32,278 bases of DNA. Source: Phytomonas francai. Lineage: Eukaryota; Euglenozoa; Kinetoplastea; Trypanosomatida; Trypanosomatidae. The stretch spans positions 1,138,490 through 1,170,767 of the forward strand of contig MJCC01000004.1 of assembly GCA_001766655.1 (NCBI GenBank), read 5' to 3'. Positions 1 to 8,156 of this stretch are shown here, one piece after another. The notes below the pieces were generated by a model. It saw only the letters and a program-made list of their open reading frames with translations. It searched no databases and had not been told where the DNA came from. How positions within the stretch are numbered: position 1 is the first letter of the stretch; every line of letters begins with the position of its first letter. The translations under genes and the position numbers were made by a program.

Positions 1-408
1 GGGGGGGAGGGGTAAGGCGGGGGGATAAAAAAGGAAGTGGCTGCCGTATGAATCGGTTTACCCCTACTCCCTCCCTTCCCTCCTCTCCTACCTTACCTCA
101 GGCGAAGAAAAAACGATGTGATAAGGAGGGATATTTGAGCAGGTGCATAGATTTTTGCTTTTTTATGACACGAGACAAGGATGCCCCCTTTTTCCATCAA
201 TATACCTTTTGCCTTTTGTGTATCCTCTAGACATTTTTTGCGGTCTAGGAAAGACAAAAAGAACTCCAATTCACAAAAAAAAAAAACAAGGCTAAGGAAA
301 GAGGAGGGGGGGGAAGGGAGTTCTTGGCTCTAGCTTCCATCGTCCATCAAATTCAGCCCCTCGATTAAAACTGGGAATGTGACTGAGTGTTGTGGGTCGC
401 AAATCCAT
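1..408. other. 5' spacer, purine-rich tracts, likely 5' UTR of the first gene
   Basis: There is no convincing gene here. The stretch opens with a G-rich run and has another purine-rich block at about 300-320. A pyrimidine-rich stretch at 321-348 is followed by AG at 355-356, which would suit a trans-splice acceptor about 50 bases ahead of the ATG at 409. A 60-codon ATG frame at 48-230 is biased towards Ser/Pro and Phe/Cys as expected from pyrimidine-rich spacer and has no recognisable domain. Confidence 0.5.
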
Positions 409-1983
409 ATGTCTTCCTTTCTTAGATCTTTTTCGATTTTTTCGCCAGTACTGTGTGAAAATGATGATGAACGGTCGATCGATAATATCATCTATCACTT
501 TCCAGAGGACACGGCTCCTGCTTTAAAGCTGAATCACGTTGGTTTCTGCCTTTCCATCACGTATTTAGGGGATAAGTTCGGTGTTGGTGGTTGTACGAGT
601 CATGAGGTCCAGACGGAGCATGGTATTTTGAGTATGTTTTCGCCTTTGGAGAACCTCTGGTTGGTTTTAGAGGCCAAGGCCTCGCAGGACGGTGATGTGC
701 TCCTTATGCTACTCCAACGTAGTTTTCAAGTCTTTGAGTTCCTTAACGGGCCTGCGCTCAGTGCGGCGTTAGTCCGACCGAACTCGGATCGAATGGAAGA
801 AGCGGTGCATGCCATTAGCTGCTTCTATCGGAATTTCACACAGCTTCTAGATGCACACATTCTGCCTTCCCTTTTTCCAGATCCCACGATGCAGAAATCC
901 ACGTCTGTGTTGCCGCACGCGAACTACCCCTCTCCGGTGTGGGCCGAGATGCTCGCCTACGACGCCCTGCTTGGCTATCCTGTTCAGCGCTTTAAAAGCT
1001 CGGTCTCGCTCTTCCTGAACATGCAGAGCATCGCGGAGCGGTTGTTATCTCGGGCAAGCGCCGCGGCGGCCGCGGGGACGGCGTTTACCCCCCATTTCGT
1101 CGAAAAATCATCGGCGGTTTCATGGCTGCACCCCACAAAGGATCGGGCGGAAGCGGAGGAGACCGAAGGGGATGGTCTCGTGGGTGGTTTCCCCCCCTCG
1201 GCGGGTTCGTCGAGGGCGGCCGCGGCCGGCGCCGACTACGCCGTCTTCGAGCTGAGCACGCTCCGGCTTCTCTCGAGCTCGCTCCCGAGTGCGCTTCTGT
1301 CCGTGATGAAGCTCAACTGGCTCCTGCGTGGGCTGGAGACGTGGGAAACGGACGGCGCAGAGCCCTCCCCCCGCCGCTTTCTTCCGCGGGGGGGCTGCGT
1401 GGAGGTCGGGGTCTGCCCGGATCCTCCGATTTTGGTGGTGGTGCTGTGGCCGCGCGTGCGGGCCGGCGCGCGCGCGATCCGGCGGGGCTGCGCGGCGGCG
1501 ATCGCGAAGGAGGTGCGGGCGCTGATGGCGGCGCATGGCCGCGGGCCGCGGGAGGGCCCCGTCGTCGGGACCTGCGGGCTCCTCGAGCACGCGACCTCCC
1601 CGCTGGAGATGGCGGCGCTCGCCAACTTCACCGGCGACGCGCACTGCCGCGCGGTGGAGGGGGTGCACGCGCGTTTGGCGGAGGACCACCCGACGAGCTC
1701 CGTGGGGTGGCTTTTGTGGGAGGCCCGGGGCGGCGGCCTTCACGGGAATGCGATTCGGGATCTGCCGCCCGATACCTCCAGGCGGTTAACGCGGCTAATG
1801 CGTAGGACGTTCCTGCGGGCGGGTTCTGGCGAGGGCAGCTTGGATTCCTGGGCGGCTATTGATTTTGGCATCGTGCACGTTAGCTTTCACCACCAACAGG
1901 TGCTAGGCCTCGTAATACAGGGCTTGCCGAACCTCCAAGCATGCCTGAACTTTGTTGAACGCCTTCGGGAAGTTATTCAATAA
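409..1983 (+). CDS. CCZ1: CCZ1-like longin-domain protein, probable Mon1-Ccz1 Rab7 GEF subunit
   Basis: This 524-residue protein begins with a short hydrophobic strand then FSIFSP, followed by a segment around residues 10-95 (including DERSIDNIIYHFPE and ENLWLVLEA) that resembles the first longin domain of the CCZ1/INTU/HPS4 group. CCZ1 pairs with MON1 to activate Rab7 on late endosomes. The end (GLPNLQACLNFVERLR) suits the last longin domain. The open frame extends upstream to a GTG at 379, but the first ATG is at 409 and is chosen here. The centre is odd: alanine-rich low-complexity stretches near residues 215-300 and very GC-rich codons at about 1380-1700, unlike both ends. Length is close to CCZ1 proteins elsewhere. 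Membership of the family is inferred from pattern only; MON1 or another longin protein is the main alternative. Confidence 0.6.
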   Translation: MSSFLRSFSIFSPVLCENDDERSIDNIIYHFPEDTAPALKLNHVGFCLSITYLGDKFGVGGCTSHEVQTEHGILSMFSPLENLWLVLEAKASQDGDVLLMLLQRSFQVFEFLNGPALSAALVRPNSDRMEEAVHAISCFYRNFTQLLDAHILPSLFPDPTMQKSTSVLPHANYPSPVWAEMLAYDALLGYPVQRFKSSVSLFLNMQSIAERLLSRASAAAAAGTAFTPHFVEKSSAVSWLHPTKDRAEAEETEGDGLVGGFPPSAGSSRAAAAGADYAVFELSTLRLLSSSLPSALLSVMKLNWLLRGLETWETDGAEPSPRRFLPRGGCVEVGVCPDPPILVVVLWPRVRAGARAIRRGCAAAIAKEVRALMAAHGRGPREGPVVGTCGLLEHATSPLEMAALANFTGDAHCRAVEGVHARLAEDHPTSSVGWLLWEARGGGLHGNAIRDLPPDTSRRLTRLMRRTFLRAGSGEGSLDSWAAIDFGIVHVSFHHQQVLGLVIQGLPNLQACLNFVERLREVIQ

Positions 1984-1991
1984 GGGGGGAG

Positions 1992-2150
1992 ATGTTATCT
2001 TGCGCCTTGGACAGCGATTGGCTATCATCTAAGATGTTTGCCCACGTGCGTGCTCGAAAATATATGGATAAGCGCCTTGCATTTCAGGATCGCTCCCAAC
2101 GGCTATTGGCGAAAGGCCAGATGCTTTCAATTACTGCACAGGTGATCTAA
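1992..2150 (+). CDS. Possible 52-residue small ORF just after the CCZ1-like gene
   Basis: An ATG frame starts 8 bases after the previous stop and runs 52 codons. The product is basic and helix-prone (for example KMFAHVRARKYMDKR) with balanced amino-acid use. There is no pyrimidine tract plus AG between it and the gene before it, so it has no obvious separate messenger. It could be a chance frame in the 3' UTR, a shifted C-terminal piece of the upstream gene, or a real small protein. No family was recognised. Confidence 0.2.
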   Translation: MLSCALDSDWLSSKMFAHVRARKYMDKRLAFQDRSQRLLAKGQMLSITAQVI

Positions 2151-2592
2151 GACACTTGCAAACATCGAAAGGTAACACCAGGTGTTATCTAAACTTCATG
2201 AAGCCCGCTGGCGTTAGCTATTCACTCTATTGTTATTATTTTATTGCGTTCTGTGAGGAACTATCCTCCTACTGTGCATATCCTATCGATAAGGGGTCAT
2301 GTGTAGATCCAAACCCTACTCTCGAAGACTACATTAGAAGGTAGATTTATTAGTTATAACGTCTGAAGCGTATGGATAGGTGAGTATTTATTTAACGTAG
2401 TCTTGGTTTGTTTTGCTTTGTTGTAACATTCCACACTTTTGCCGTTGGGAACACTAGATATATATATATATCTATATATGAGCATGCAAAACGCAGTGAA
2501 GGGTAAACAATTTCTGCGTTAACTGGCTATGTCAAGCAACATTTTTTGTTTACTTCCTGAACCCCATCGTACACACACCATCACTCCCTGTA
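2151..2592. other. Spacer between CCZ1-like and GMC genes
   Basis: No gene is supported. A frame of about 48 codons from the ATG at 2198 to 2344 is rich in Tyr and Cys and has no recognisable motif. A thymine-rich tract lies at about 2403-2425, and a perfect AT palindrome at 2455-2474. Confidence 0.4.
2455..2474. repeat. Perfect 20-base AT palindrome
   Basis: The block reads TAGA, then alternating AT, then TCTA, and equals its own reverse complement over 20 bases. It could extrude as a hairpin but is probably just a TA microsatellite with symmetric ends. It lies in the spacer ahead of the flavoprotein gene. Confidence 0.7.
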
Positions 2593-4266
2593 ATGTCTGT
2601 CCTTATAGTGAAGCTTGTCGTCCCAATCATCATGAAGCCCCATGTGTTCGACTTTTTAGTATTAGGCGCTGGGGCAGCCGGATGCGCGGCTGCTCGTGGG
2701 CTAGCCGCGAAGTACCCGGATGCCTCGATCGCGCTGCTGGAAGTTGGAGGTAGGTGCTATCCCCCATCTGCCATGCGAATCCCTTTCCTCCAGCCCTTTA
2801 TCACGCAGTCCCCGGGCTCAAAGCACTTTCTGCATCGCTACGCTGGGATCCCGGAGTATAACCTAGGTGGGCGGTCTCTAACGTATTTTAGGGGCCGCGG
2901 CTTGGGTGGCTCCACTCTCTGCAATGATATGACCTATAGAAGGGGCAGTACGGAGGACTTCGCTGCATGGGGCGACGATGCCTGGACGTTCGAAAAGATG
3001 CTTCCATTCTTCAAATCTCTGGAGTGCAATAGCCGATCGGGCTCCGCCGTACATGGCGATGCCGGTCCCGTGATGGTGTCCGATGTATCGAGAAGCAATT
3101 TAGATGCGGAGCTGAATGTGCGTTTTTTTGAAGCCTGTGAAGCCGCGAGTCTCCGCCCGAGCGAGGACCTCAACGGTGGTCGCGTGGACGGTTTCTCAAG
3201 CTACCAGTCGCTCATCGACTGCGGCGCACGAGTGGATCTGTTCGACGCATGCATTGAGAAAAATAAGCATCTCACCCCTCATCTCCGTTTATTTGTTGAC
3301 ACCAACGTGGAGCGGATTACGTTCGGTGATCGCAACCACTCCACGGCGACCGGAGTTGAGGTCCTGCAGGCGGGCGTGAGGCGGCAGATCACATCACCGC
3401 GTATCGTCGTCTGTCTAGGCGCCATTGGCTCGCCGGCGCTGCTTCTACGGAGCGGTGTAGGACCCCGGGGCTCTGTTGTGGATCTTTCAGAGGTGGGCCA
3501 GAACCTCATTCAAGGCTGCTCCGCGGATTTGATTTTCCGCATCCAGGGCGACAGGACTCTGCGGAGCAAATCGCTCAGCTGGTCCAATCTACCCTACCTG
3601 TGGAGGCAGTGGAAGGAGTACAACGAGGACCGCACAGGGATCTTCTCGTCCTTCGCGGAAGCCGTTGCGTACGTGCGGTCCGATCCCAGCCAAGGTGCTG
3701 CCGACCTCTCCCTCGCCCTCTTTCGCACGCCACAGCTCGGCTGGCAGGACTGGTCGCGCTCCCGTCCACGCGAGGGCATCACCCTTCGCATCATCCACCA
3801 CTACCCGCAGAGTAGGGGCGAAGTGGGGTTAAACCCGACAACAAAGCGCGTACAGATACGCAGTGGGATGCTTAGCGAGAAGCACGACGTGCTGTGTATG
3901 GACAACGGCATCCAGTGGGTGGGGCTGCTCGTCGCGAAGAATTCCAACCTGCGCTCGGTTTACCACACCGATAACTATCGCAACCACGTCAGCCCCTTTG
4001 CCTCGTTAGATGTCCGACTCGACCACCCCTCGCAGAAGCTGAGCACACAGAAAGAGGCCGCCGCGTTCCTCGCGCGCTTCTCCAAAGGCTCGGACGACCT
4101 TTTTGGTACGTGCGCCCTCCATCGCGTCGTGGACTCTCAGATGAAAGTACTAGGGGTTGAGGGGCTATGGGTGGCTGACGCCAGCGTGGTACCCCTGCCG
4201 ACGACGGCAAGTAGCGCCATCCTCGGTGCGGCCATTGGCGCCCGCGTAGCCACGCTCCTGCCTTGA
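2593..4266 (+). CDS. GMC-fold FAD oxidoreductase lacking the usual catalytic His/Asn
   Basis: This 557-residue protein has the glucose-methanol-choline oxidoreductase layout: the dinucleotide motif GAGAAG at residues 25-30 ending in acidic E50, first GMC signature GRGLGGST at 101-108 with N111, and second signature GAIGSPALLLRSGVG at 276-290. The C-terminal block (FGTC at 504-507, then VEGLWVADASVVP) is also typical. In family members such as choline dehydrogenase the catalytic His sits in HPxGT; here that place reads D502-L-F-G-T. The usual catalytic Asn near the C-terminus aligns with A539. FAD binding is therefore likely but ordinary alcohol oxidation is doubtful. ATG 2593 is the first start; M14 at 2632 would remove a hydrophobic stretch and is a real alternative. 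The true substrate is unknown. Confidence 0.85.
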   Translation: MSVLIVKLVVPIIMKPHVFDFLVLGAGAAGCAAARGLAAKYPDASIALLEVGGRCYPPSAMRIPFLQPFITQSPGSKHFLHRYAGIPEYNLGGRSLTYFRGRGLGGSTLCNDMTYRRGSTEDFAAWGDDAWTFEKMLPFFKSLECNSRSGSAVHGDAGPVMVSDVSRSNLDAELNVRFFEACEAASLRPSEDLNGGRVDGFSSYQSLIDCGARVDLFDACIEKNKHLTPHLRLFVDTNVERITFGDRNHSTATGVEVLQAGVRRQITSPRIVVCLGAIGSPALLLRSGVGPRGSVVDLSEVGQNLIQGCSADLIFRIQGDRTLRSKSLSWSNLPYLWRQWKEYNEDRTGIFSSFAEAVAYVRSDPSQGAADLSLALFRTPQLGWQDWSRSRPREGITLRIIHHYPQSRGEVGLNPTTKRVQIRSGMLSEKHDVLCMDNGIQWVGLLVAKNSNLRSVYHTDNYRNHVSPFASLDVRLDHPSQKLSTQKEAAAFLARFSKGSDDLFGTCALHRVVDSQMKVLGVEGLWVADASVVPLPTTASSAILGAAIGARVATLLP

Positions 4267-4630
4267 AAGGCATCCCGCCAGAGGAGGTGAGCATTTGTTG
4301 TTTCATTACTGGTGTCAGTTTTCCCGATGAAATGGGCTATCTCCAGATATTGAAAAGGCTCAGGATGATTTTTGGCACAACCCAAATAATAACTCGGTTC
4401 ATAAGGTTATCGAATGACAAAAGGGAGTAACTAAAAAGAAAAAATACCCCTTAGAATGCATTCCATTTTTACTTAAACCTAAGACGTGTCTCGTTTTGCT
4501 TTATTTAGCTACATTTTTTTTTAGACTATTTTAACTTTGGAAGGTTAAAAGATCACAAATTGCGACGAACGCCCTATTTTTAAGGCACAAAAGCAATAAA
4601 ACATATATATATATATATATATATATATAG
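4267..4630. other. Spacer, T-rich tract with AG, then AT microsatellite
   Basis: No gene is seen. A T-rich tract at about 4511-4522 is followed by AG at 4523-4524, a plausible trans-splice acceptor giving a 5' UTR of roughly 105 bases for the coiled-coil gene. The remainder is AT-rich and ends with the AT repeat. Confidence 0.45.
4603..4628. repeat. (AT)13 microsatellite directly before a start codon
   Basis: Thirteen AT units end two bases before the ATG at 4631. The array would lie in the 5' UTR of the coiled-coil gene, next to the initiation site, so changes in length could matter to expression. That effect is inference. Confidence 0.9.
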
Positions 4631-6262
4631 ATGTCCTCGTACGCCGAATTACTTCAAATCTGCACCGACTTTCAGACAAACTTTTCAGTTCTGAATGGAA
4701 AACATAATGTGGTTACACAAAAACTGCACGACGAGCGGGAGCGGTCCCAAAACCTGAAGGTGAAACTTGATACAAGCATCAAGGAAATAGAAAAACTTCA
4801 AGAGCAAATCCACGCGCTTCAAGGAGAGCTGGTGGTTGCGTCAGGGTACAAGGATCGATATACAGAGGCTACAGTATCCCTTGAACACATGAAGGGCCAC
4901 CTAGAGAACGCTCGTCGTGCGGTCTCGGAAACGCTGCTGCAGCACGATCAAGAAGTTGAGCAGCTCAAGACACAGGTAAGCGATCTCCTCCAACGCATTG
5001 ACGTTGTCGCCGATGGCAAACGCGTGCGCGAGCTCACGAAACAGGTGAGTGAGCTGGAGGAAAAGTGTGCGCTGCAGAGTGCGCAGCTTCTACAAGAGAA
5101 GGAGCAATTTAGCCAGCAGCTCATGACCGCTCACCAAGCCCTCCAAGAGCAGCAATGTCGGAACTTGGGGCTTGAGCAGCGGTATCGCGCCATGGAGGGC
5201 GAGATCCAGGAGCTACGCGGTGCGGTGCGGCGCTCTTTGGAGCTTCAGAACGAGGCGGCGATGCTCAAGGAACGGCACGCCTCCGAGGCGGCGTTGGCGC
5301 AACGCGAAGTACACCGTCTGAATCAAGAAGTCGAGTCTCTTGAGGGGAGGTTGGAGGAGAAGGCACGGCAATACGAGGACGACCTACAGTCAACAGTACG
5401 AAACGCTGCGAAGGAACGAAACCGATTGAGCACGCGCATAGAGACGCTTTCCGAGGCCCTGGACGCGATGACGGCGACGGCGACGGAGGAGCACGACAAG
5501 CACGCGAGCCTGCAGTGTTCCGTGCAGCAGCAGGTGAACCGGGCCCGCGAGGCGGCCACGGCGGAGGTGATGGCGCTCCAGGCCAGCCTCCAGCGGGCCC
5601 GCGAGGACGCCCAACGCGCCCAACTGCACGCCCAGAGCCTCGAGGAGGCGCTGGCGAAGACTCGCGAGGCCGGGGAGCGGCAACAAGCGAGCCACGACGC
5701 CCTCGCCGAGGTCAATCGAGAGCTCGAGGCAAAAATCGCGGCGGCGTCCCAGCAGGAGGCGTGGCTGATCGCGGAGAAGACCTACACCGCGGAGCAGCTG
5801 TCTGCAGCCAAGCAGCAGCTCGACAGCCTTGCCCCTGTAGTCAAGAAGTGCAGTGAGCTGGACTTCGACGCGGAAAAGATGCGGCTTCGCATAGAAGTGC
5901 AGGAAAAGGAGCTCGCCGAGTGCCACGGAGCCTCCCATAGAGTCCAAAGCAAACTGGAAGAAGTCAAAGAGGCCGCTGAGAAACGGATATCAGGTCTGAT
6001 CCGTGAGGTCAAAGCGTACAAGAAACAGGTGGTGAGGGAGAAGGCGACAAGCGACTCTCTCCGGCGCAAGTTGATCCGCGCCGTGGCGGAGGCCGAGAAC
6101 AGGCTGCGGCAGGGCGAGTACGCCGCCCGGCCTCGACGTAGCAACCCCGGGGAAGCGATGCAGCCCCAGTCCCAGCCGTCGTGCGATGTGATTGAATTGC
6201 TAAAAATTCAAAATGAACAAGCAGAACTTCTCCATAATCGTCTAGTGGAGCTTTCGAGATAA
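4631..6262 (+). CDS. Long coiled-coil protein, function unknown
   Basis: The 543-residue product is almost wholly coiled coil: from about residue 30 to 480 it is dominated by Glu, Gln, Lys, Arg, Ala and Leu in heptad-like spacing, with no Pro-rich breaks and no enzyme motif. The N-terminus (MSSYAELLQICTDFQ) and the last 25 residues (ending NRLVELSR) look like short conserved caps around the rod. A basic stretch with RPRRS lies near residues 497-502, between the rod and the C-terminal cap. Such proteins in kinetoplastids often serve the cytoskeleton, flagellum or Golgi as tethers, but nothing here decides between these. ATG 4631 is the first in frame and sits directly after an AT repeat. The 5450-5720 part is GC-rich, producing long false antisense frames. 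Confidence 0.85.
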   Translation: MSSYAELLQICTDFQTNFSVLNGKHNVVTQKLHDERERSQNLKVKLDTSIKEIEKLQEQIHALQGELVVASGYKDRYTEATVSLEHMKGHLENARRAVSETLLQHDQEVEQLKTQVSDLLQRIDVVADGKRVRELTKQVSELEEKCALQSAQLLQEKEQFSQQLMTAHQALQEQQCRNLGLEQRYRAMEGEIQELRGAVRRSLELQNEAAMLKERHASEAALAQREVHRLNQEVESLEGRLEEKARQYEDDLQSTVRNAAKERNRLSTRIETLSEALDAMTATATEEHDKHASLQCSVQQQVNRAREAATAEVMALQASLQRAREDAQRAQLHAQSLEEALAKTREAGERQQASHDALAEVNRELEAKIAAASQQEAWLIAEKTYTAEQLSAAKQQLDSLAPVVKKCSELDFDAEKMRLRIEVQEKELAECHGASHRVQSKLEEVKEAAEKRISGLIREVKAYKKQVVREKATSDSLRRKLIRAVAEAENRLRQGEYAARPRRSNPGEAMQPQSQPSCDVIELLKIQNEQAELLHNRLVELSR

Positions 6263-6818
6263 TAGCCCACGTCCAAAGACACACACACCTATTCCCCCTC
6301 CCCCCCTCACACACAAATACACACACCCTTTCTTGTTGGGTCTTCTTCATAGAGGCAAACAAACAAGCATAGATAGATTTATGGCCCTTTGAGCTAAATT
6401 ACCATTTTTCTCTTTTTCTTTTAGATATTGATCATTTTATCATGAACTTTCTCTTAAACACATTTAGAGCACGCTTCGGGTTTCGTTTCTTTTTTTCTTC
6501 TTATTTTTTGGTAGAAATATCAATGACTATTAGAACACTTTAGCCACTTATGTGGCCCCATAATATTGGGTAACGCGATGAAAAGTATTGTTGGAGCCTT
6601 TTCCCATAAAAATGATATCGTGTGTCGGGTCCTTTGCTGGATTTCTCACTTTACTAGATATGTGGGATGTATAAAAATGCACTTTTTGTCGCTAATATTC
6701 ATCAATACACCAGACGTGTATAGTATTTCCAATTATTGTTTCATTAAAGAAAGGATTGCTCTTACATTTTGTTTCCTTTTTTCCATTATAAAGACAAGCA
6801 AGCTTTCAAATTTTGGAA
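6263..6818. other. Spacer with three strong pyrimidine tracts
   Basis: After the coiled-coil gene there are CA-rich sequence and three pyrimidine tracts: 6403-6422 ending AG at 6423-6424, 6484-6510 ending AG near 6514, and 6770-6784 followed by AG-containing sequence. So many acceptor-like signals suggest that a gene once followed, in line with the relic at 6819. A hairpin of five pairs (GCCAC, loop TTAT, GTGGC) lies at 6543-6556. A 94-codon ATG frame at 6578-6862 runs through the last pyrimidine tract and looks non-coding. Confidence 0.4.
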
Positions 6819-7560
6819 ATGTCAGAGCATATCCAAAATGCACAAAAAAAAGATCTTATTAACGAATCCTTCCCTTCTCACGGAACATCCAACGATCCGC
6901 TGGTTCAAGTTGTAGGAAAAAGTGGGCATATAGGTATTTGACTCTCTAAGACATCGATTCCAGAATAAATTATGCTGCGAGTCTGTGATGTCACATAGTA
7001 CACGAGAGACACCATTGGGGTTCGCGCGCTGCGATGTGCTGGCATTGAATATAGCAGCTTTGACGCTGCGCGACCTCTAGCTTTAAGGCTAGAGAAAAGT
7101 CCTTTTTGAGTATGGTTGGATGAGAAATAACACATTTCTTAAAAACGATTCCTTACTAAGAAGGGAAAAAGTCAGAGCCTCTGTTCGATTTGATAGATAT
7201 TCAAATTGATTCGTACTTCTCCACCGAACCCTTCAGTAAAGACTGGACAACTAGAAAAGCGCTACTAAGGGTCATTACTAGACGCCGAAGCTCGCGCGGA
7301 TGCTGTCCTCCAAAGCAAAAAGCCCGACTCTAAAGTCGGCATGCTTATAAAGCGATGGAGTTCAAACAAGGCACTTGTTCTGACGGCTTTTGGGGCTACC
7401 ATATAGGTTAATCACAGGACTCGTTATTGCGTCGTGGCAATGTGGAAGAACAGTCGCACCATTTGGGGGCACCAGCCGCTCATAAATATGGGTGAAATAG
7501 TGCCCTTCTAAAAGAATGTCCTTGCCTCCCAAATATGGGTGGACTTCCAAATGCTACGGA
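6819..7560 (+). pseudogene. Decayed protein gene, family not recognised
   Basis: An ATG at 6819 follows a pyrimidine tract and opens a 40-codon frame (start MSEHIQNAQKK) that stops at 6939. The next frame, from about 6933, stays open with coding-like composition (RHRFQNKLCCESVMSH, then LALNIAALTLRDL) until three stops at 7077-7091, then continues to about 7211. A third frame runs 7160-7331 (contains DSYFSTEPFSKDWTT). After 7340 further coding-like pieces follow (for example YCVVAMWKNSRTIWGH, in a frame with a TAG near 7405). The region is more GC-rich than its surroundings. Together these suggest a + strand gene broken by frameshifts and stops. I could not assign a family. A structured RNA or chance open frames are the alternatives. 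Confidence 0.4.
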
Positions 7561-8156
7561 GACGCGTTCTCTAAAGACTAAAAGCTGAATAGTCATAGTA
7601 CTTTAGTGAAACATACCCATAAAAGCAAAGCTTTATTGGATGTTTGTTAGTTATTGTTTGCGTCGCAGACTTTAACTTCCTTTTTTTTTTTCATTACATT
7701 CATTGGAACTTAGTGTTTATAGCCACTTTTCAATCTCTACCTTTTGTTATTTATGTATAGTGCTACCTTTTCCTGATATAACCATGGAAAAATACCTGTG
7801 AACAATTTCATGGGGAAAAATCACCTAGCGCCGAGTAGTCTTTCCAATCTTCTGTTTGTACTTTGTTTCCTCCGTTTTTCCAGATCTTTCCCTTGGAAAA
7901 TCGTCATCGGAAGGAAATTTATCACCGCGGTGTCATTGCCCATACTGTATCTTTCCCTTCATCTGTGCTAATCTTGCTGAAACTGCTGTCTCTCTTCTTT
8001 GATTTTGAAAAAAAAAAACTTTCATAGCGTAGATATTAAAATTTCATTTTTTCCAGATTACACTATAATCTTCCATATTATTTGCATTAGTGCCTATAGA
8101 TACCAACTTTACTATACCTGGCTCGATATTCTATATCTTACGTGGAATTTAAGAAA
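7561..8156. other. AT-rich spacer and 5' UTR of the 14-3-3 gene
   Basis: No gene is supported. A run of T at about 7681-7690, a tract ending CCAG near 7882 and another ending CCAG at 8055-8056 are candidate processing signals. The rest is AT-rich with no long frame on either strand. Confidence 0.5.
8042..8056 (+). promoter_or_regulatory. Predicted trans-splice acceptor for 14-3-3
   Basis: A pyrimidine tract (TTTCATTTTTTCC) ends in AG at 8055-8056, about 100 bases ahead of ATG 8157. The assignment rests on general knowledge of kinetoplastid mRNA processing. Confidence 0.45.

Noticed and set aside
1120..1743. 207-codon minus-strand frame and other long frames over the CCZ1-like gene
   Set aside because: They arise from the GC-rich composition, are Arg/Pro-rich with no motif, and lie opposite a convincing gene.
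5390..5947. 185-codon minus-strand frame in the coiled-coil gene
   Set aside because: It is the shadow of GC-rich coiled-coil codons, dominated by Leu/Arg/Gly, and lacks any domain.
6566..6862. 98-codon + strand frame ahead of the decayed gene
   Set aside because: It opens at TTG, runs through a pyrimidine tract, and its Phe/Cys/Ile-rich product has no motif.
7170..7400. Possible tRNA suggested by GTTCGAT at about 7182
   Set aside because: No matching A box, acceptor stem or cloverleaf could be drawn.
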